A program made the translations under genes and the position numbers. Positions 42,239-51,800 of a stretch of DNA of 57,809 bases are shown here, one piece after another. Each line of letters opens with the position of its first letter. Within the stretch, counting starts at the first letter, position 1. The stretch spans positions 1 through 57,809 of the forward strand of contig NZ_FCOI02000039.1 of NCBI RefSeq assembly GCF_001544795.2, read 5' to 3'. The DNA comes from Caballeronia temeraria (GTDB taxonomy: Bacteria > Pseudomonadota > Gammaproteobacteria > Burkholderiales > Burkholderiaceae). The notes beneath the pieces were generated by a model, which searched no databases, was not told where the DNA came from, and saw only the letters and a list, made by a program, of their open reading frames with translations.

Positions 42239-43291
42239 GTGAAAAACAGATCGACTTTCGCTTCAAACGCCCGCGTTGCGTCCGCTTCCGGCGCGGCTTC
42301 AGGCAAACGCCGCGTGCGCCAGTTGCTCGTTGTCGCGGCAGCCGCCGCCCTTACCCTCGCGAGCAGCTCGGCCTTCGCCGGCTGGGCGCGCGGCGGCACG
42401 GCCTACACGGGCCGCGGCGAATATCAGGGCGCGCACGTCGGCTCCTGCGGCGGCGGCAGCTGCTCGCATGCGGGCGCCGTCGAAAATCCGTGGGGCCGCG
42501 TCGGCACCAACTCCGGCACCGTGACGCGCACCGCGCCCGGCCAGTTCTCCAACTCGGGCACTGCCTACGGCCCGAACGGCCGCTCCGTGCAACATGCGGG
42601 CGACACGAGCTGCGCTGGCGGCAGTTGCTCGCATACCGGCAGCGCGACCGGCCCGAACGGCAAGACGGCGACCGGCAGCGATACCGTGACGCGCACGGCG
42701 CCGGGCCAATACTCGTCGACGGGTTCGGTGACGGGTCCGAACGGCAACACGTCGACGCACTCGGCATCGACGAACTGCGCGGGCTACACCTGCAACCGCT
42801 CGGGCACGGTCAACACCGCGAACGGCGGCACCGTCACGCATTCGGGCAGCGCGACGAGCGTCGCACCGGGCGTGGTCACGACATCCGGCAGCGCGACGGT
42901 CACGAACGGCTCGCACAGCACGACGGTCGTCGGTGGCGGCACCGTGACGTCGAGCACGACGGTAGTCGCCGGGGCGCCCGTCGTCACCGGAACGACGATC
43001 GTCGCCGCGCCCGTGGTCGTGCCGCCGCCCCCGCCGCCTTCGACGACCGTGGTCGTCGCTCCGGCGCCCGTTCCGGTTCCGGTTCCGCCTCCGTCGACGG
43101 TCGTGGTCACGCCGCCCCCGCCGCCGCCCGCCAAGGCGGTGTATGTCGCGCCGGCCCCGGCTCCGGTCAAGACGGTGTACGTCGCAGCGCCCCCGCCGCC
43201 CGCGAAGACGGTGTATGTGGTCCCGCACCGCGCGGTGTATATCCCGGGCCACTGGGTCGGCCGGTTCTGGATTCCCGCGCACTGGGCATAA
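42239..43291 (+). CDS. Secreted Gly/Ser/Thr repeat and proline-rich protein
   Basis: A 350-residue protein starting with GTG at 42239 (GAGAAGGA Shine-Dalgarno 6 nt upstream). Residues 1-47 are a long basic signal peptide ending 'SSSAFA'. Residues about 50-190 hold imperfect repeats built from GGSCSH, 'TVTRTAPGQ' and 'GPNG', with paired cysteines. Residues about 250-330 are rich in proline (PPPPPP runs) and 'VYVAPAPAPVKTVYVA' units. The C-terminus is 'YIPGHWVGRFWIPAHWA', a YxPGHW-type motif seen in cell-envelope proteins. Function is unknown; a surface or periplasmic structural role is likely. Confidence 0.75.
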   Translation: MKNRSTFASNARVASASGAASGKRRVRQLLVVAAAAALTLASSSAFAGWARGGTAYTGRGEYQGAHVGSCGGGSCSHAGAVENPWGRVGTNSGTVTRTAPGQFSNSGTAYGPNGRSVQHAGDTSCAGGSCSHTGSATGPNGKTATGSDTVTRTAPGQYSSTGSVTGPNGNTSTHSASTNCAGYTCNRSGTVNTANGGTVTHSGSATSVAPGVVTTSGSATVTNGSHSTTVVGGGTVTSSTTVVAGAPVVTGTTIVAAPVVVPPPPPPSTTVVVAPAPVPVPVPPPSTVVVTPPPPPPAKAVYVAPAPAPVKTVYVAAPPPPAKTVYVVPHRAVYIPGHWVGRFWIPAHWA

Positions 43292-43301
43292 GCGGGCATC
43301 G

Positions 43302-43347
43302 AAAAAAAACGGAACGCCGGCGGCAAGCACGCCGGCGTTGTCGTTTT
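43302..43347 (+). terminator. Intrinsic terminator after the repeat protein
   Basis: A perfect 10-bp stem (AACGCCGGCG/CGCCGGCGTT, 43313-43322 and 43330-43339) with a 7-nt loop is followed by GTCGTTTT. An A8 run (43302-43309) lies on the left side, so the structure could also stop transcription from the other strand. It lies 10 bp after the stop codon at 43291. Confidence 0.85.
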
Positions 43348-43448
43348 GCGTACGTCCCGCGTTACACTGCAAAGCAACGCCGCTTCCGACACAGGCACGA
43401 CATGCTCCATGTCTTTCCCGGCACGCAAGCAGTCAAGCACGCACGCTC

Positions 43449-44777
43449 ATGACGAGGCATCGCATGAAGCGTCCGCATCTGCCTCGCGATCATGGACGGA
43501 GCGTCCTGCACGACATTACGTGGACGGCCGGTCCCGTCGTGCTGGTCATTGCGATCGTCGTCGCACTCGTCTATTGGCTCGTCGATCCCGCGCCGCCCAA
43601 AACCATCACGATGAGCGCGGGTCAGCCCGACAGCTCGTTCTATATCATCTCGCAGGAATACGCGAAGCTGCTCGCGCGCAGCGGCATCACGCTGAAGGTG
43701 TTGCCGTCGGACGGCTCCGTGCAGAATCTCCAACGCCTGCTCGATCCGAAGCAGCACGTCGATCTCGCGCTCGTGCAAGGCGGCGTTGCGACTAAGGAAC
43801 AGGCATCGCAACTGATGTCGCTCGGAAGCGTGTCTTATGTGCCGCTCGTCGTGTTCTATCGAGGCAAAGGGCTCACGCTGCTATCGCAACTCGAAGGCAA
43901 GCGCATTGCAATAGGCCGCGAAGGGAGCGGTACGCGCATGCTGTCGCTGAAGCTGCTCGAAGCGAACGGCATCTATCCCGGCGGCGACACGCAGCTCTTG
44001 CCGACCGACGGCCTGCAAGCCGCGACACAGCTCGTCAGCAATGAAGCCGATGCGGTCTTTCTCTCTGGCGACTCCGCGACGCGCGGCCTGATGCTGCGCC
44101 TCTTGCGCGTGCCCGGCATCTCGGCGATGGACTTCAAGGAAGCAAGCGCCTACACACGTCTATTTCCGTATCTCGACGAAATCGAGTTGCCGCCGGGCGT
44201 GCTCGATCTCGGCCGGCGCATTCCGCCTGAGACCGTGCATCTGATCAGCCCGACGGTCGAACTGGTCGCGCGGACGAGCCTGCATCCGGCGCTATCGGAT
44301 CTGCTCATCGAGGCCGCGCAGGAAGTGCATGGCACGGCCGGTTTGCTGCAGCATGCGGGTCAATTCCCGACGCCCGTCGCGCATGAGTTTCCGATCAGCG
44401 AAGACGCGAGCCGTTATTACCGCTCGGGCAAGAGCTTCCTGTATCGCACGCTGCCGTTCTGGATTGCGAATATCGCGGATCGCGCGCTTCTGCTGTTGCT
44501 GCCCGTCGCGGTGCTGATCTTTCCTGCGCTGCGGCTCGTGCCCGCCTTGTATCGCTGGCGCGTGCGCTCGCGCATCTATCGCTATTACGGTGCATTGATC
44601 GCGGTGGAACGCGGCGCGATGCGCGTCACCAGTGAAGACGAGCGGCGCGCGCTCGTCGTCGAGCTCGACTACATCGCCCGCCTTCACCACATCATGCAGC
44701 GCTTCGAGCGTTTCTTCGATCGGCGTCGTGTAGTCCCATCGATGAATCTGATAGAGATCGACATAATCGGTGCCTAG
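43449..44777 (+). CDS. TAXI-family TRAP solute-binding protein with chimeric C-terminus
   Basis: A 442-residue protein. A short cytoplasmic N-terminus is followed by a membrane helix (about 25-46), then the TAXI-type binding domain: 'TITMSAGQPDSSFYIISQEY' and 'AIGREGSGTRMLSLKLLEANG'. A second hydrophobic segment lies near 340-360. Normal sequence ends about 44669 ('ALVVELD'). The last 35 or so residues are read through the opposite strand of an aldo/keto reductase gene. Family members usually continue with their own helical tail. The protein is therefore truncated and fused to foreign sequence, and may be nonfunctional. No TRAP membrane gene is adjacent. Confidence 0.7.
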   Translation: MTRHRMKRPHLPRDHGRSVLHDITWTAGPVVLVIAIVVALVYWLVDPAPPKTITMSAGQPDSSFYIISQEYAKLLARSGITLKVLPSDGSVQNLQRLLDPKQHVDLALVQGGVATKEQASQLMSLGSVSYVPLVVFYRGKGLTLLSQLEGKRIAIGREGSGTRMLSLKLLEANGIYPGGDTQLLPTDGLQAATQLVSNEADAVFLSGDSATRGLMLRLLRVPGISAMDFKEASAYTRLFPYLDEIELPPGVLDLGRRIPPETVHLISPTVELVARTSLHPALSDLLIEAAQEVHGTAGLLQHAGQFPTPVAHEFPISEDASRYYRSGKSFLYRTLPFWIANIADRALLLLLPVAVLIFPALRLVPALYRWRVRSRIYRYYGALIAVERGAMRVTSEDERRALVVELDYIARLHHIMQRFERFFDRRRVVPSMNLIEIDIIGA

Positions 44778-45128
44778 CCGCTTCAGGCTATTGTCGATCT
44801 CGTTGAAGATTGCCTTGCGCGACAGCCCCGCGCCATTCGGACCGGGACGCATGCGATTGAAGACCTTCGTTGCGATTACGATGTCGTCGCGTTTCGTGAA
44901 ATCACGCAGCGCGCGTCCGACGATTTCTTCCGACGTGCCATCCGAATAGGTATTGGCTGTGTCGAAGAAATTGATTCCTGCTTCCAGTGCTTCCTTGATG
45001 AGAGGACGGCTCTTTTCTTCGTCGAGCGTCCAGGGATGCGTGCCGCGATCCGGCGCGCCGTAAGTCATGCAACCCAGACAGAGGCGCGACACATCGAGAC
45101 CGGTAGAGCCCAGTTTCACGTATTCCAT
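44676..45128 (-). pseudogene. Aldo/keto reductase, 3' half deleted
   Basis: The first 151 codons encode a normal aldo/keto reductase: 'MEYVKLGSTGLDVSRLCLGC', catalytic D56, Y61, K88 and H129, and 'TPIEETLEALHDVVKAG'. Family members are about 320-330 residues. At codon 152 the sequence leaves the family ('DVVELDDERAP') and continues antisense to the TAXI gene to 44292. A GGAG Shine-Dalgarno precedes the ATG at 45128, so the gene was once expressed. The NADPH-binding C-terminal half is lost. Cause: a deletion joining two convergent genes. Confidence 0.8.
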
Positions 45129-45271
45129 CGTGCGAATCTCCTTGCAAAGCGAAAGGCACGCGCTGTAGCTTGCGCATGGCGACGAGACCCTAGACATTAG
45201 CGCAGTCTGAGAAGGCGTGCTTTTATCGCTTCGAGAGAGCCGCTATTCTTCGGCTCGATGCATGCCGTGCC

Positions 45272-46168
45272 TCACAAGGCCAGCACATTCACCGCCACAT
45301 CCACATGATGCGCGCCGCCGCCGAGAATCATGCCGCGCAATAGCGACACGTCGCTGTAATCGCGCCCGGTCGCAAGCGTGACGTGATCGAGATCCGCGAG
45401 CACATCGTTGGTCGGATCGAGATCGATCCATCCGCTTTGCGGACAATGCACGGACACCCACGCATGCGAAGCATCCGCGCCGATCAATCGCGGATGACCC
45501 GGCGGCGGATCGTTGCGCAAATAGCCGCTCACATAACGCGCCGGCAGCCCGAGCGCGCGCAGGCAGCCGATCATCACTTGCGAGAAGTCCTGACACACGC
45601 CATGACGCAGTTCGAACGCAAGCAATGCGGGCGTATCGAACGCGGTCGCGGACGGCTTGTAGTCGAAGTCCGCGTGAATGCGATGCATCAGGTCGATGGC
45701 GCCCGCAACGAGCGGCGTGCCCTTATCGAAGCTCGCTTGCGCATAGGCGCGCAATTCATGATCGAGCGAGATATTGGGCGACGCATAACAGAACTCGCTT
45801 TCCGGATAGAACGAGCCACTCGCGCAATAGCGCAGCCTTCGCGCGACCTCTTCCCAAGGCGGTGTGGCATCGGCATCGAGTGTGCTCCAGCGCGGGGTGA
45901 GTCGCACCGTGGTTTCACTCGTCATCGAAAGACGTTCGTGCGGTGCATCGAGCGAAAAGTACAGCACGTCGTTGCCGAATGCATCGACGCGGCTATGCAC
46001 GTAAGACGGCACCGGTTCGATGCGTTCCGTATGCGAGATCACTTGCTGCCACGGGCAATGCAGCGGACGAATTGTCGCGAGATGCTGCGCGATCTCGACG
46101 GGCGTCGAATAACGATAGGTCGTGCGATGCGTGACCGCGAGCACGGTGTCGTTCAGGCTCAGACTCAT
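45272..46168 (-). CDS. Transglutaminase-like cysteine peptidase (short form)
   Basis: A 298-residue protein with a bacterial transglutaminase N-terminal domain ('VLAVTHRTTYRYSTPV', 'RIEPVPSYVHSRVDAFGND') and a core with catalytic C192 ('GVCQDFSQVMIG'), H235 ('ASHAWVSVH') and D251 ('DLDPTND'). No signal peptide is seen, so it acts in the cytoplasm. It may hydrolyse or transfer amide bonds in a peptide product. The ATG overlaps the stop of the ATP-grasp/alpha-E gene upstream by 4 nt (46165-46168), so the two are co-translated. Confidence 0.87.
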   Translation of the reverse strand: MSLSLNDTVLAVTHRTTYRYSTPVEIAQHLATIRPLHCPWQQVISHTERIEPVPSYVHSRVDAFGNDVLYFSLDAPHERLSMTSETTVRLTPRWSTLDADATPPWEEVARRLRYCASGSFYPESEFCYASPNISLDHELRAYAQASFDKGTPLVAGAIDLMHRIHADFDYKPSATAFDTPALLAFELRHGVCQDFSQVMIGCLRALGLPARYVSGYLRNDPPPGHPRLIGADASHAWVSVHCPQSGWIDLDPTNDVLADLDHVTLATGRDYSDVSLLRGMILGGGAHHVDVAVNVLAL

Positions 46169-48786
46169 GTCGACACCTGCGCAAGCGTATTCGCGTGACT
46201 GAAATAACGCGCGCTGACTTCGTTCGATGCCGCGCCGACCGAAGCAACGAGTTTGTCGCATAACGCCATCAACGCATCATGACGGCCGTCCTCACGCGTT
46301 TCGCATAGTGCGGTGAGATCCGGCAATGTATCCGCGTGAACGAGAAGATCCGCGAAACGCGTTGCGTGTGCCCAGCGCGCGCCGCCCGCAGCGGCCGCGA
46401 TCTCATCGAGCTTCGTGCGCAGCCGCGCATACACGCCATAGAGTCCGCGCGGGTTGGTTTGATCGACGACGATCAGATCGATCAGCGCCGGCACTTCGAG
46501 CCTTCCCGGATACAGCGAACGATACGTGAGCGTGCTGTCGAAGAGCTGCAACAGCAGATCGAAACCCGCCGGCGATGCAAGCGTGCCGCGCTCGGCGACC
46601 ACGTGCAGGATCGTGGCCATCGTCGAGACGCGTTCGATGTGCCGTCCGATGAACAAAAGCCGCCACGCTTCGTCGCGCGTCATGCGATCGCCTTGCGCGC
46701 CGCTGATCGCGGACAGTTGCGTCGCGAGCTGTTCGAGCGCGCCCGCAAGCATCAGTCGATCGTAATCGCGGCCGATGCGCACCGTGTCATCATCGGCGGT
46801 ATCGCTCTCCACGAGACGCGCGAGTGCATCGCGAAAGTCGTTGCGCGACGCGAGAATCGTGCGCCAGTGATCCGTCGAAAGCCGGTCGCGTATCTCACCG
46901 CATGCACGCGCCTGATCCGCGAGATTGCTGCCGATGCTCGTCGCTCGGCTCGATTCAGGCAGCCCGGCGACCAGCACGCGTTCGAACGCCTGCGGCGTGC
47001 TGCGTGCGAGCGTATCGACCGATGGAATCAGTCCGCATTGCGATGCGAGTTCCACGAGCGTCGGAAAGAGTTCTTCCGCGTCGTTGCCATCGAGCATGCC
47101 GAGCAAAAGCCGGCATAAGCGCACGTTGTTTTCCGCGCGCTCACCGTAACGCCCTGCCCAGAAGAGGTTCTCCGCAGCGCGGCTCGACACGATGCGATTC
47201 TTGCGCAACTCGCCCGGCTTCATCGGCGTAGGGCCCAGCGAGACTGCGCCGCCTGGCTGACTCGACATCACCCATGTATCGACGCTGCTGCCGCCGAACT
47301 GCATCGACACGGTCGCGCGCTTGTCGGCCGCGAGTCGAGTGAAGCCGCCGGGCATCACGCTCCAGGTTCCGTCGATGTTGGCGATCGCATACGCGCGCAA
47401 CACGCAGGGACGCGAGCCGAGCGCGCCATCATGAAAGCGCGGCGCTGTGGAAAAAGGCAGATTCTCCTGCACCGTGAATACATCTGGCGCACGTTCGATA
47501 CGCTCGCGCCATGCGGCTAGCTCCTGCACGCCCGCATCGATGCCCGGTGCGTGATCGGCTTGCGGACCGGGCCATGTCGGCGCAATGAGCGCGCTGTCGA
47601 TGCGCTCGAAGACTTCGCGACGCGCTGCTTCCTCGCCGCACCACCATGTCGGCACGGTCGGCAATTCGAGCGTTTCATCGAGTAACGCTTCCGCAATGCC
47701 CGGCAGAAATGCATTGAGCGCAGGCGATTCCGTGAAGCCCGCACCCGGCACGTTCGACACCATCACGTTGCCCGCGCGCATCACCTGCAAGAGGCCCGGC
47801 ACGCCGATGGTCGAGTCCGCGCGCAACTCGACGGGATCGCAGAACGCATCGTCGAGCCGCCGCAATACCGCATGCACGCGCGAGAGTCCGGCCAGCGTCT
47901 TCAGATAGAGCTTGTCGTGCCGCACGGTGAGGTCCTTGCCTTCGACGAGCGTCACGCCGAGATAACGCGCGAGAAACACATGCTCGAAGTAAGTCTCGCT
48001 GAACGGGCCCGGACTCAGTAACGCGATATGCGGCGCATCGTTCGATGCATCGCTGCGGCCGTCTTCGTCATCGCGCATCGTGGCACGCGCCGCTTGCGCG
48101 ATCGTCGCGATGAGTTGCGAATAGGTCGCGGCGAGACGGCTCACACGCATCGCGCGAAATGGATCGGCGAACAGGCTCGAGACGATCAGTCTGTTTTCGA
48201 GCGCGTAGCCGAGCCCCGAAGGCACTTCGGTGCGATGCGCGACGACCGTCCACGCGCCCGATGGCGCACGCGCGAGATCGACAGCAACGATTTGCAGAAA
48301 ACGGCCTAACGGCGGCATAAAGCCCTTCACCGCTCGCAAATAGCCGGGATGCCCGAACACCAGCGCGCCCGGCAGCAGCCCCCGATGCAGCAAGGTCTGC
48401 GGGCCGTACACATCGGCGACGATCGCTTCCATCAGACGCGCGCGCTGTGCAACGCCGCGTTCGATCACCGCCCATTCCTCTTCGTCGATGATGAGCGGCA
48501 AGAGATCGAGCGACCACGCGCGCGGCTTGCCGTTATCGGCGTAGACGTTATACGTGATGTCGTTGTCGCGCACTTGCTGCGCGACGGCGGCCACGCCATC
48601 GTCGAGGCGCGCAATGCCGGGCTCGTCGAGCAACTCGAAGAACTGCCGCCACGGCTCGCGCAACTGTCCCGCTTCGTCGCGCAGTTCGTCCCAATGCCCT
48701 TCGCGCGCGGGCAGCGTGCGCAGCAGCGCGAGCGCATCGATGCGTGCCGCGCCGATGTCGAAGGGCAAGGTCGATTGATAGGCCAA
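46165..48786 (-). CDS. Circularly permuted ATP-grasp fused to an alpha-E domain
   Basis: An 873-residue two-domain protein. Residues about 60-490 are a circularly permuted type 2 ATP-grasp ('TEVPSGLGYALENRLIVSSL', 'LAGLSRVHAVLRRLDDAFCDP', 'GVPGLLQVMRAGNVMVSNV'), an amide/peptide ligase fold. Residues about 545-865 are an alpha-helical alpha-E domain ('AAENLFWAGRYGERAENNVRLC'). In the second set these domains are separate proteins (53513 and 54581). The product is not known; conserved neighbourhoods of this kind have been predicted to make peptide tags or small peptides. It lies between the two transglutaminase genes. Confidence 0.85.
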   Translation of the reverse strand: MAYQSTLPFDIGAARIDALALLRTLPAREGHWDELRDEAGQLREPWRQFFELLDEPGIARLDDGVAAVAQQVRDNDITYNVYADNGKPRAWSLDLLPLIIDEEEWAVIERGVAQRARLMEAIVADVYGPQTLLHRGLLPGALVFGHPGYLRAVKGFMPPLGRFLQIVAVDLARAPSGAWTVVAHRTEVPSGLGYALENRLIVSSLFADPFRAMRVSRLAATYSQLIATIAQAARATMRDDEDGRSDASNDAPHIALLSPGPFSETYFEHVFLARYLGVTLVEGKDLTVRHDKLYLKTLAGLSRVHAVLRRLDDAFCDPVELRADSTIGVPGLLQVMRAGNVMVSNVPGAGFTESPALNAFLPGIAEALLDETLELPTVPTWWCGEEAARREVFERIDSALIAPTWPGPQADHAPGIDAGVQELAAWRERIERAPDVFTVQENLPFSTAPRFHDGALGSRPCVLRAYAIANIDGTWSVMPGGFTRLAADKRATVSMQFGGSSVDTWVMSSQPGGAVSLGPTPMKPGELRKNRIVSSRAAENLFWAGRYGERAENNVRLCRLLLGMLDGNDAEELFPTLVELASQCGLIPSVDTLARSTPQAFERVLVAGLPESSRATSIGSNLADQARACGEIRDRLSTDHWRTILASRNDFRDALARLVESDTADDDTVRIGRDYDRLMLAGALEQLATQLSAISGAQGDRMTRDEAWRLLFIGRHIERVSTMATILHVVAERGTLASPAGFDLLLQLFDSTLTYRSLYPGRLEVPALIDLIVVDQTNPRGLYGVYARLRTKLDEIAAAAGGARWAHATRFADLLVHADTLPDLTALCETREDGRHDALMALCDKLVASVGAASNEVSARYFSHANTLAQVST

Positions 48787-48823
48787 TGTCGTCTCTGTGC
48801 TTTATTCGAATGATGATTGCAAG

Positions 48824-51800
48824 TCAACGATAACGCAGGTCGAGCGTGAACGGAAATTCGAGGCTGCGTTCACGGGCTTCGACTTGCATCGCGCCTGGCG
48901 TGTGACCCGTCGCGAAAAATCGCGCACGCCTGCGGCTTTCCGCTTCATACGCATTGACCGGGAACGTCTGATAGTTGCGCCCGCCCGGATGCGCGACGTG
49001 ATACTGACAGCCGCCGATCGCGCGTCCCGTCCATGTATCGACGATGTCGAATGTGAGCGGCGCGTGCACGTCGATGGTCGGATGCAGCGACGCAGCCTGA
49101 CCCCACGCACGAAAGCGCACGCCCGCGACGTATTCGCTCACGCGTCCTGTCGGTTGCAGCGGCAGCGTCTCGCCGTTCACGGTCACGATATGCCGATTAC
49201 CGTTCAACCCGAGCGCGCGCACTTCGAGACGTTCGACGGACGAGTCGACAAAACGCACCGTCCCGCCGATCGCGCCCTCCTCGCCCATCACGTGCCACGG
49301 TTCGAGCGCGTTGCGAATCGTGAGCGCGATGCCGTTCGTATCGTATGCGCCGACGAGCGGAAACCGGAACTCGAAGTGCGGCGCGAACCAGCTTCGCTCG
49401 AATGCGAAGCCCGCATCGCGCAGATCGGTGAGTACGTCGTCGAAGTCCATCTGCACGAAAGTGCCGAGCATGAAGCGGTCATGCAGTTCGGTGCCCCAAC
49501 GCGTGAGACGGGCCGTATAGGGCGTCTCCCAGAAGCGCGCGACGAGCGCGCGCAACAGCAGTTGCTGCACAAGACTCATGCGCGCATGCGGCGGCATTTC
49601 AAAGCCGCGCAGTTCGAGCAGACCGAGCCGGCCGGTGGGCCCGTCGGGCGAATACAGCTTGTCGATGCAAAACTCCGCGCGGTGCGTGTTACCCGTCACA
49701 TCGATGAGGATGTTGCGCAAGATGCGGTCGATGAGCCACGGCGGCACGGTTGCATTGCCGCGTCCGCCGAGCAGATCGAGTTGACGTTGCAGCTCGGCGA
49801 ACGCGATCTCGAGTTCATAGACCTGATCGTTGCGCGCTTCATCGACGCGCGGAGCCTGACTCGTGGGACCAATGAAGAGCCCTGAAAACAGCATCGACAG
49901 GGACGGATGGTTATGCCAATACGCGATGAGGCTCGCGAGCAGATCCGGACGTCGCAGGAAAGGACTGTCGGCGGGTGTCGCGCCGCCGAGCACGAAGTGA
50001 TTGCCGCCGCCCGTGCCGGTATGCCGGCCGTCAAGCATGAATTTCTCCGGGCTTAAGTACGATTCGTGCGCCGCGTTGTAGAGAAACTCGGTGTGCTCGA
50101 CGAGATCGTTCCAGTTCGCGGCCGGATGAATGTTCACTTCGATCACGCCGGGATCGGGCGTCACCTGCAGCATCTTCAGACGCGCATCGCGTGGCGGCGG
50201 ATAGCCTTCGACGATCACGGGAATCTTCAGATCGGCGGCGGTCGCTTCGATGGCCGCAAGGAGGTCGAGATAGTCGTCGAGCGCGGTAAGCGGCGGCATG
50301 AAGACATGCATCAGCTTGTTGCCGTTGCCGAGCTTTTCGAGGGCTTCGGCTTCCGCTTTCGGCCCGGCGGCGCGCGAGGGGTCGCGCGCTTCCACGCAGA
50401 CCGCAGTGCGTGCGATCCAACCCGCCGACTCGCCCCGCTGAGGAACGCGCTCACGCTCGCGCCCGTCGCCGGACGCCGGGGCATACCGATTTCCGACCGC
50501 GCCGGCATTTTGCATGCGTGATTCATTATCCAAATCCGTATATTGCATGCGTAATTCAGTCGCCGTGCGCAACGGGATGGACGGCGCGAACGGGTCGTGC
50601 GCGTGCTGCCACGGATAATCGTTTTCGGACACCCACGGCAGCGAGTCGAGCGGCAGGCGGTAGCCCATCGGCGAATCGCCTGGGATCAGGTACATGCGCT
50701 CGTCGCGGAAGAACCACGGACCGCTCGTCCAGTGACCCGGCTGCATCGCGGGACCGTCCTCGCGCGCGATCGGGAGCGCGTAACCCGTGATCGACGGGAG
50801 GCCCGCATCGAACACGCGGCGAAGGCGCGCGCGTTCGAGTTCATCGTCGAGGCGCGAATCGAACGGATCGACGTTCACCGGCAAACGGCGTTCGCGCCAC
50901 AGGTAATACCACGTGTCCTCGTATGCGGGTTGAATGTATTTTGAATCCAAAGACAGCTTGCCCGCGAGATGCCGAATGAAACGCGCGGCATCATCCGCCG
51001 TGTACGACGCAGTCTGACGCTCGTCCGCAAAGAGCGACGGATCGTGCCAGCACGGTTCGCCGTCCGCGCGCCAGAACAGCGACAGCGCCCAGCGCGGCAA
51101 TTGCTCGCCGGGATACCACTTGCCCTGTCCGATGTGAAGGAAGCCGCTCGCGCTGTACTGTGCGCGCAGCTTGTCCATCAACGAAACCGCGTAGGCGCGC
51201 TTCGTCGGACCGAGCGCGTCGGTGTTCCATTCCGGCTCGTCGCGATCGCGAACCGAGACGTAAGTCGGCTCGCCGCCCATGGTGAGCCTCACATCCGATG
51301 CGCTTAACTGTGCGTCCACCCGTTCGCCCATGCGCAGCACCGCGCTCCAGTCTTCTTCGCTGTAGGGCTTCGTCACGCGCGGCGTTTCGAGCACGCGCTC
51401 GATCGACATCGTATGGGCGAATTCGACCTCGGATTTGTCCACCGCACCCGAAACCGGCGCGGCGCTGTCCGGTTCCGGCGTGCAGGCGACGGGGATATGT
51501 CCCTCGCCAGCGAGCAAGCCGGATGTCGGGTCGAATCCGATCCAGCCCGCGCCCGGCAGAAACACTTCGCACCAGGCATGCAGATCGGTAAAGTCGACTT
51601 CGGTGCCGCTCGGGCCGTCGAGCGACTTCGTATCCGGTGCGAGCTGCAACAGGTAACCCGAAACGAAACGCGCCGCGAGTCCCAGATGACGCAGCGTCTC
51701 GACGAGCAGCCAGCCCGAATCGCGGCACGAGCCCGCCGCGCTTTCGAGCGTTTCCTCCGGCGTCTGCACGCCCGGCTCCATACGGATCAGATAGCGAATC

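Noticed and set aside
45235..45256. GAGCCG/CGGCTC hairpin after the short transglutaminase gene as a terminator
   Set aside because: The stem is only 6 bp with an 8-nt loop, and no T-run follows on the minus strand.
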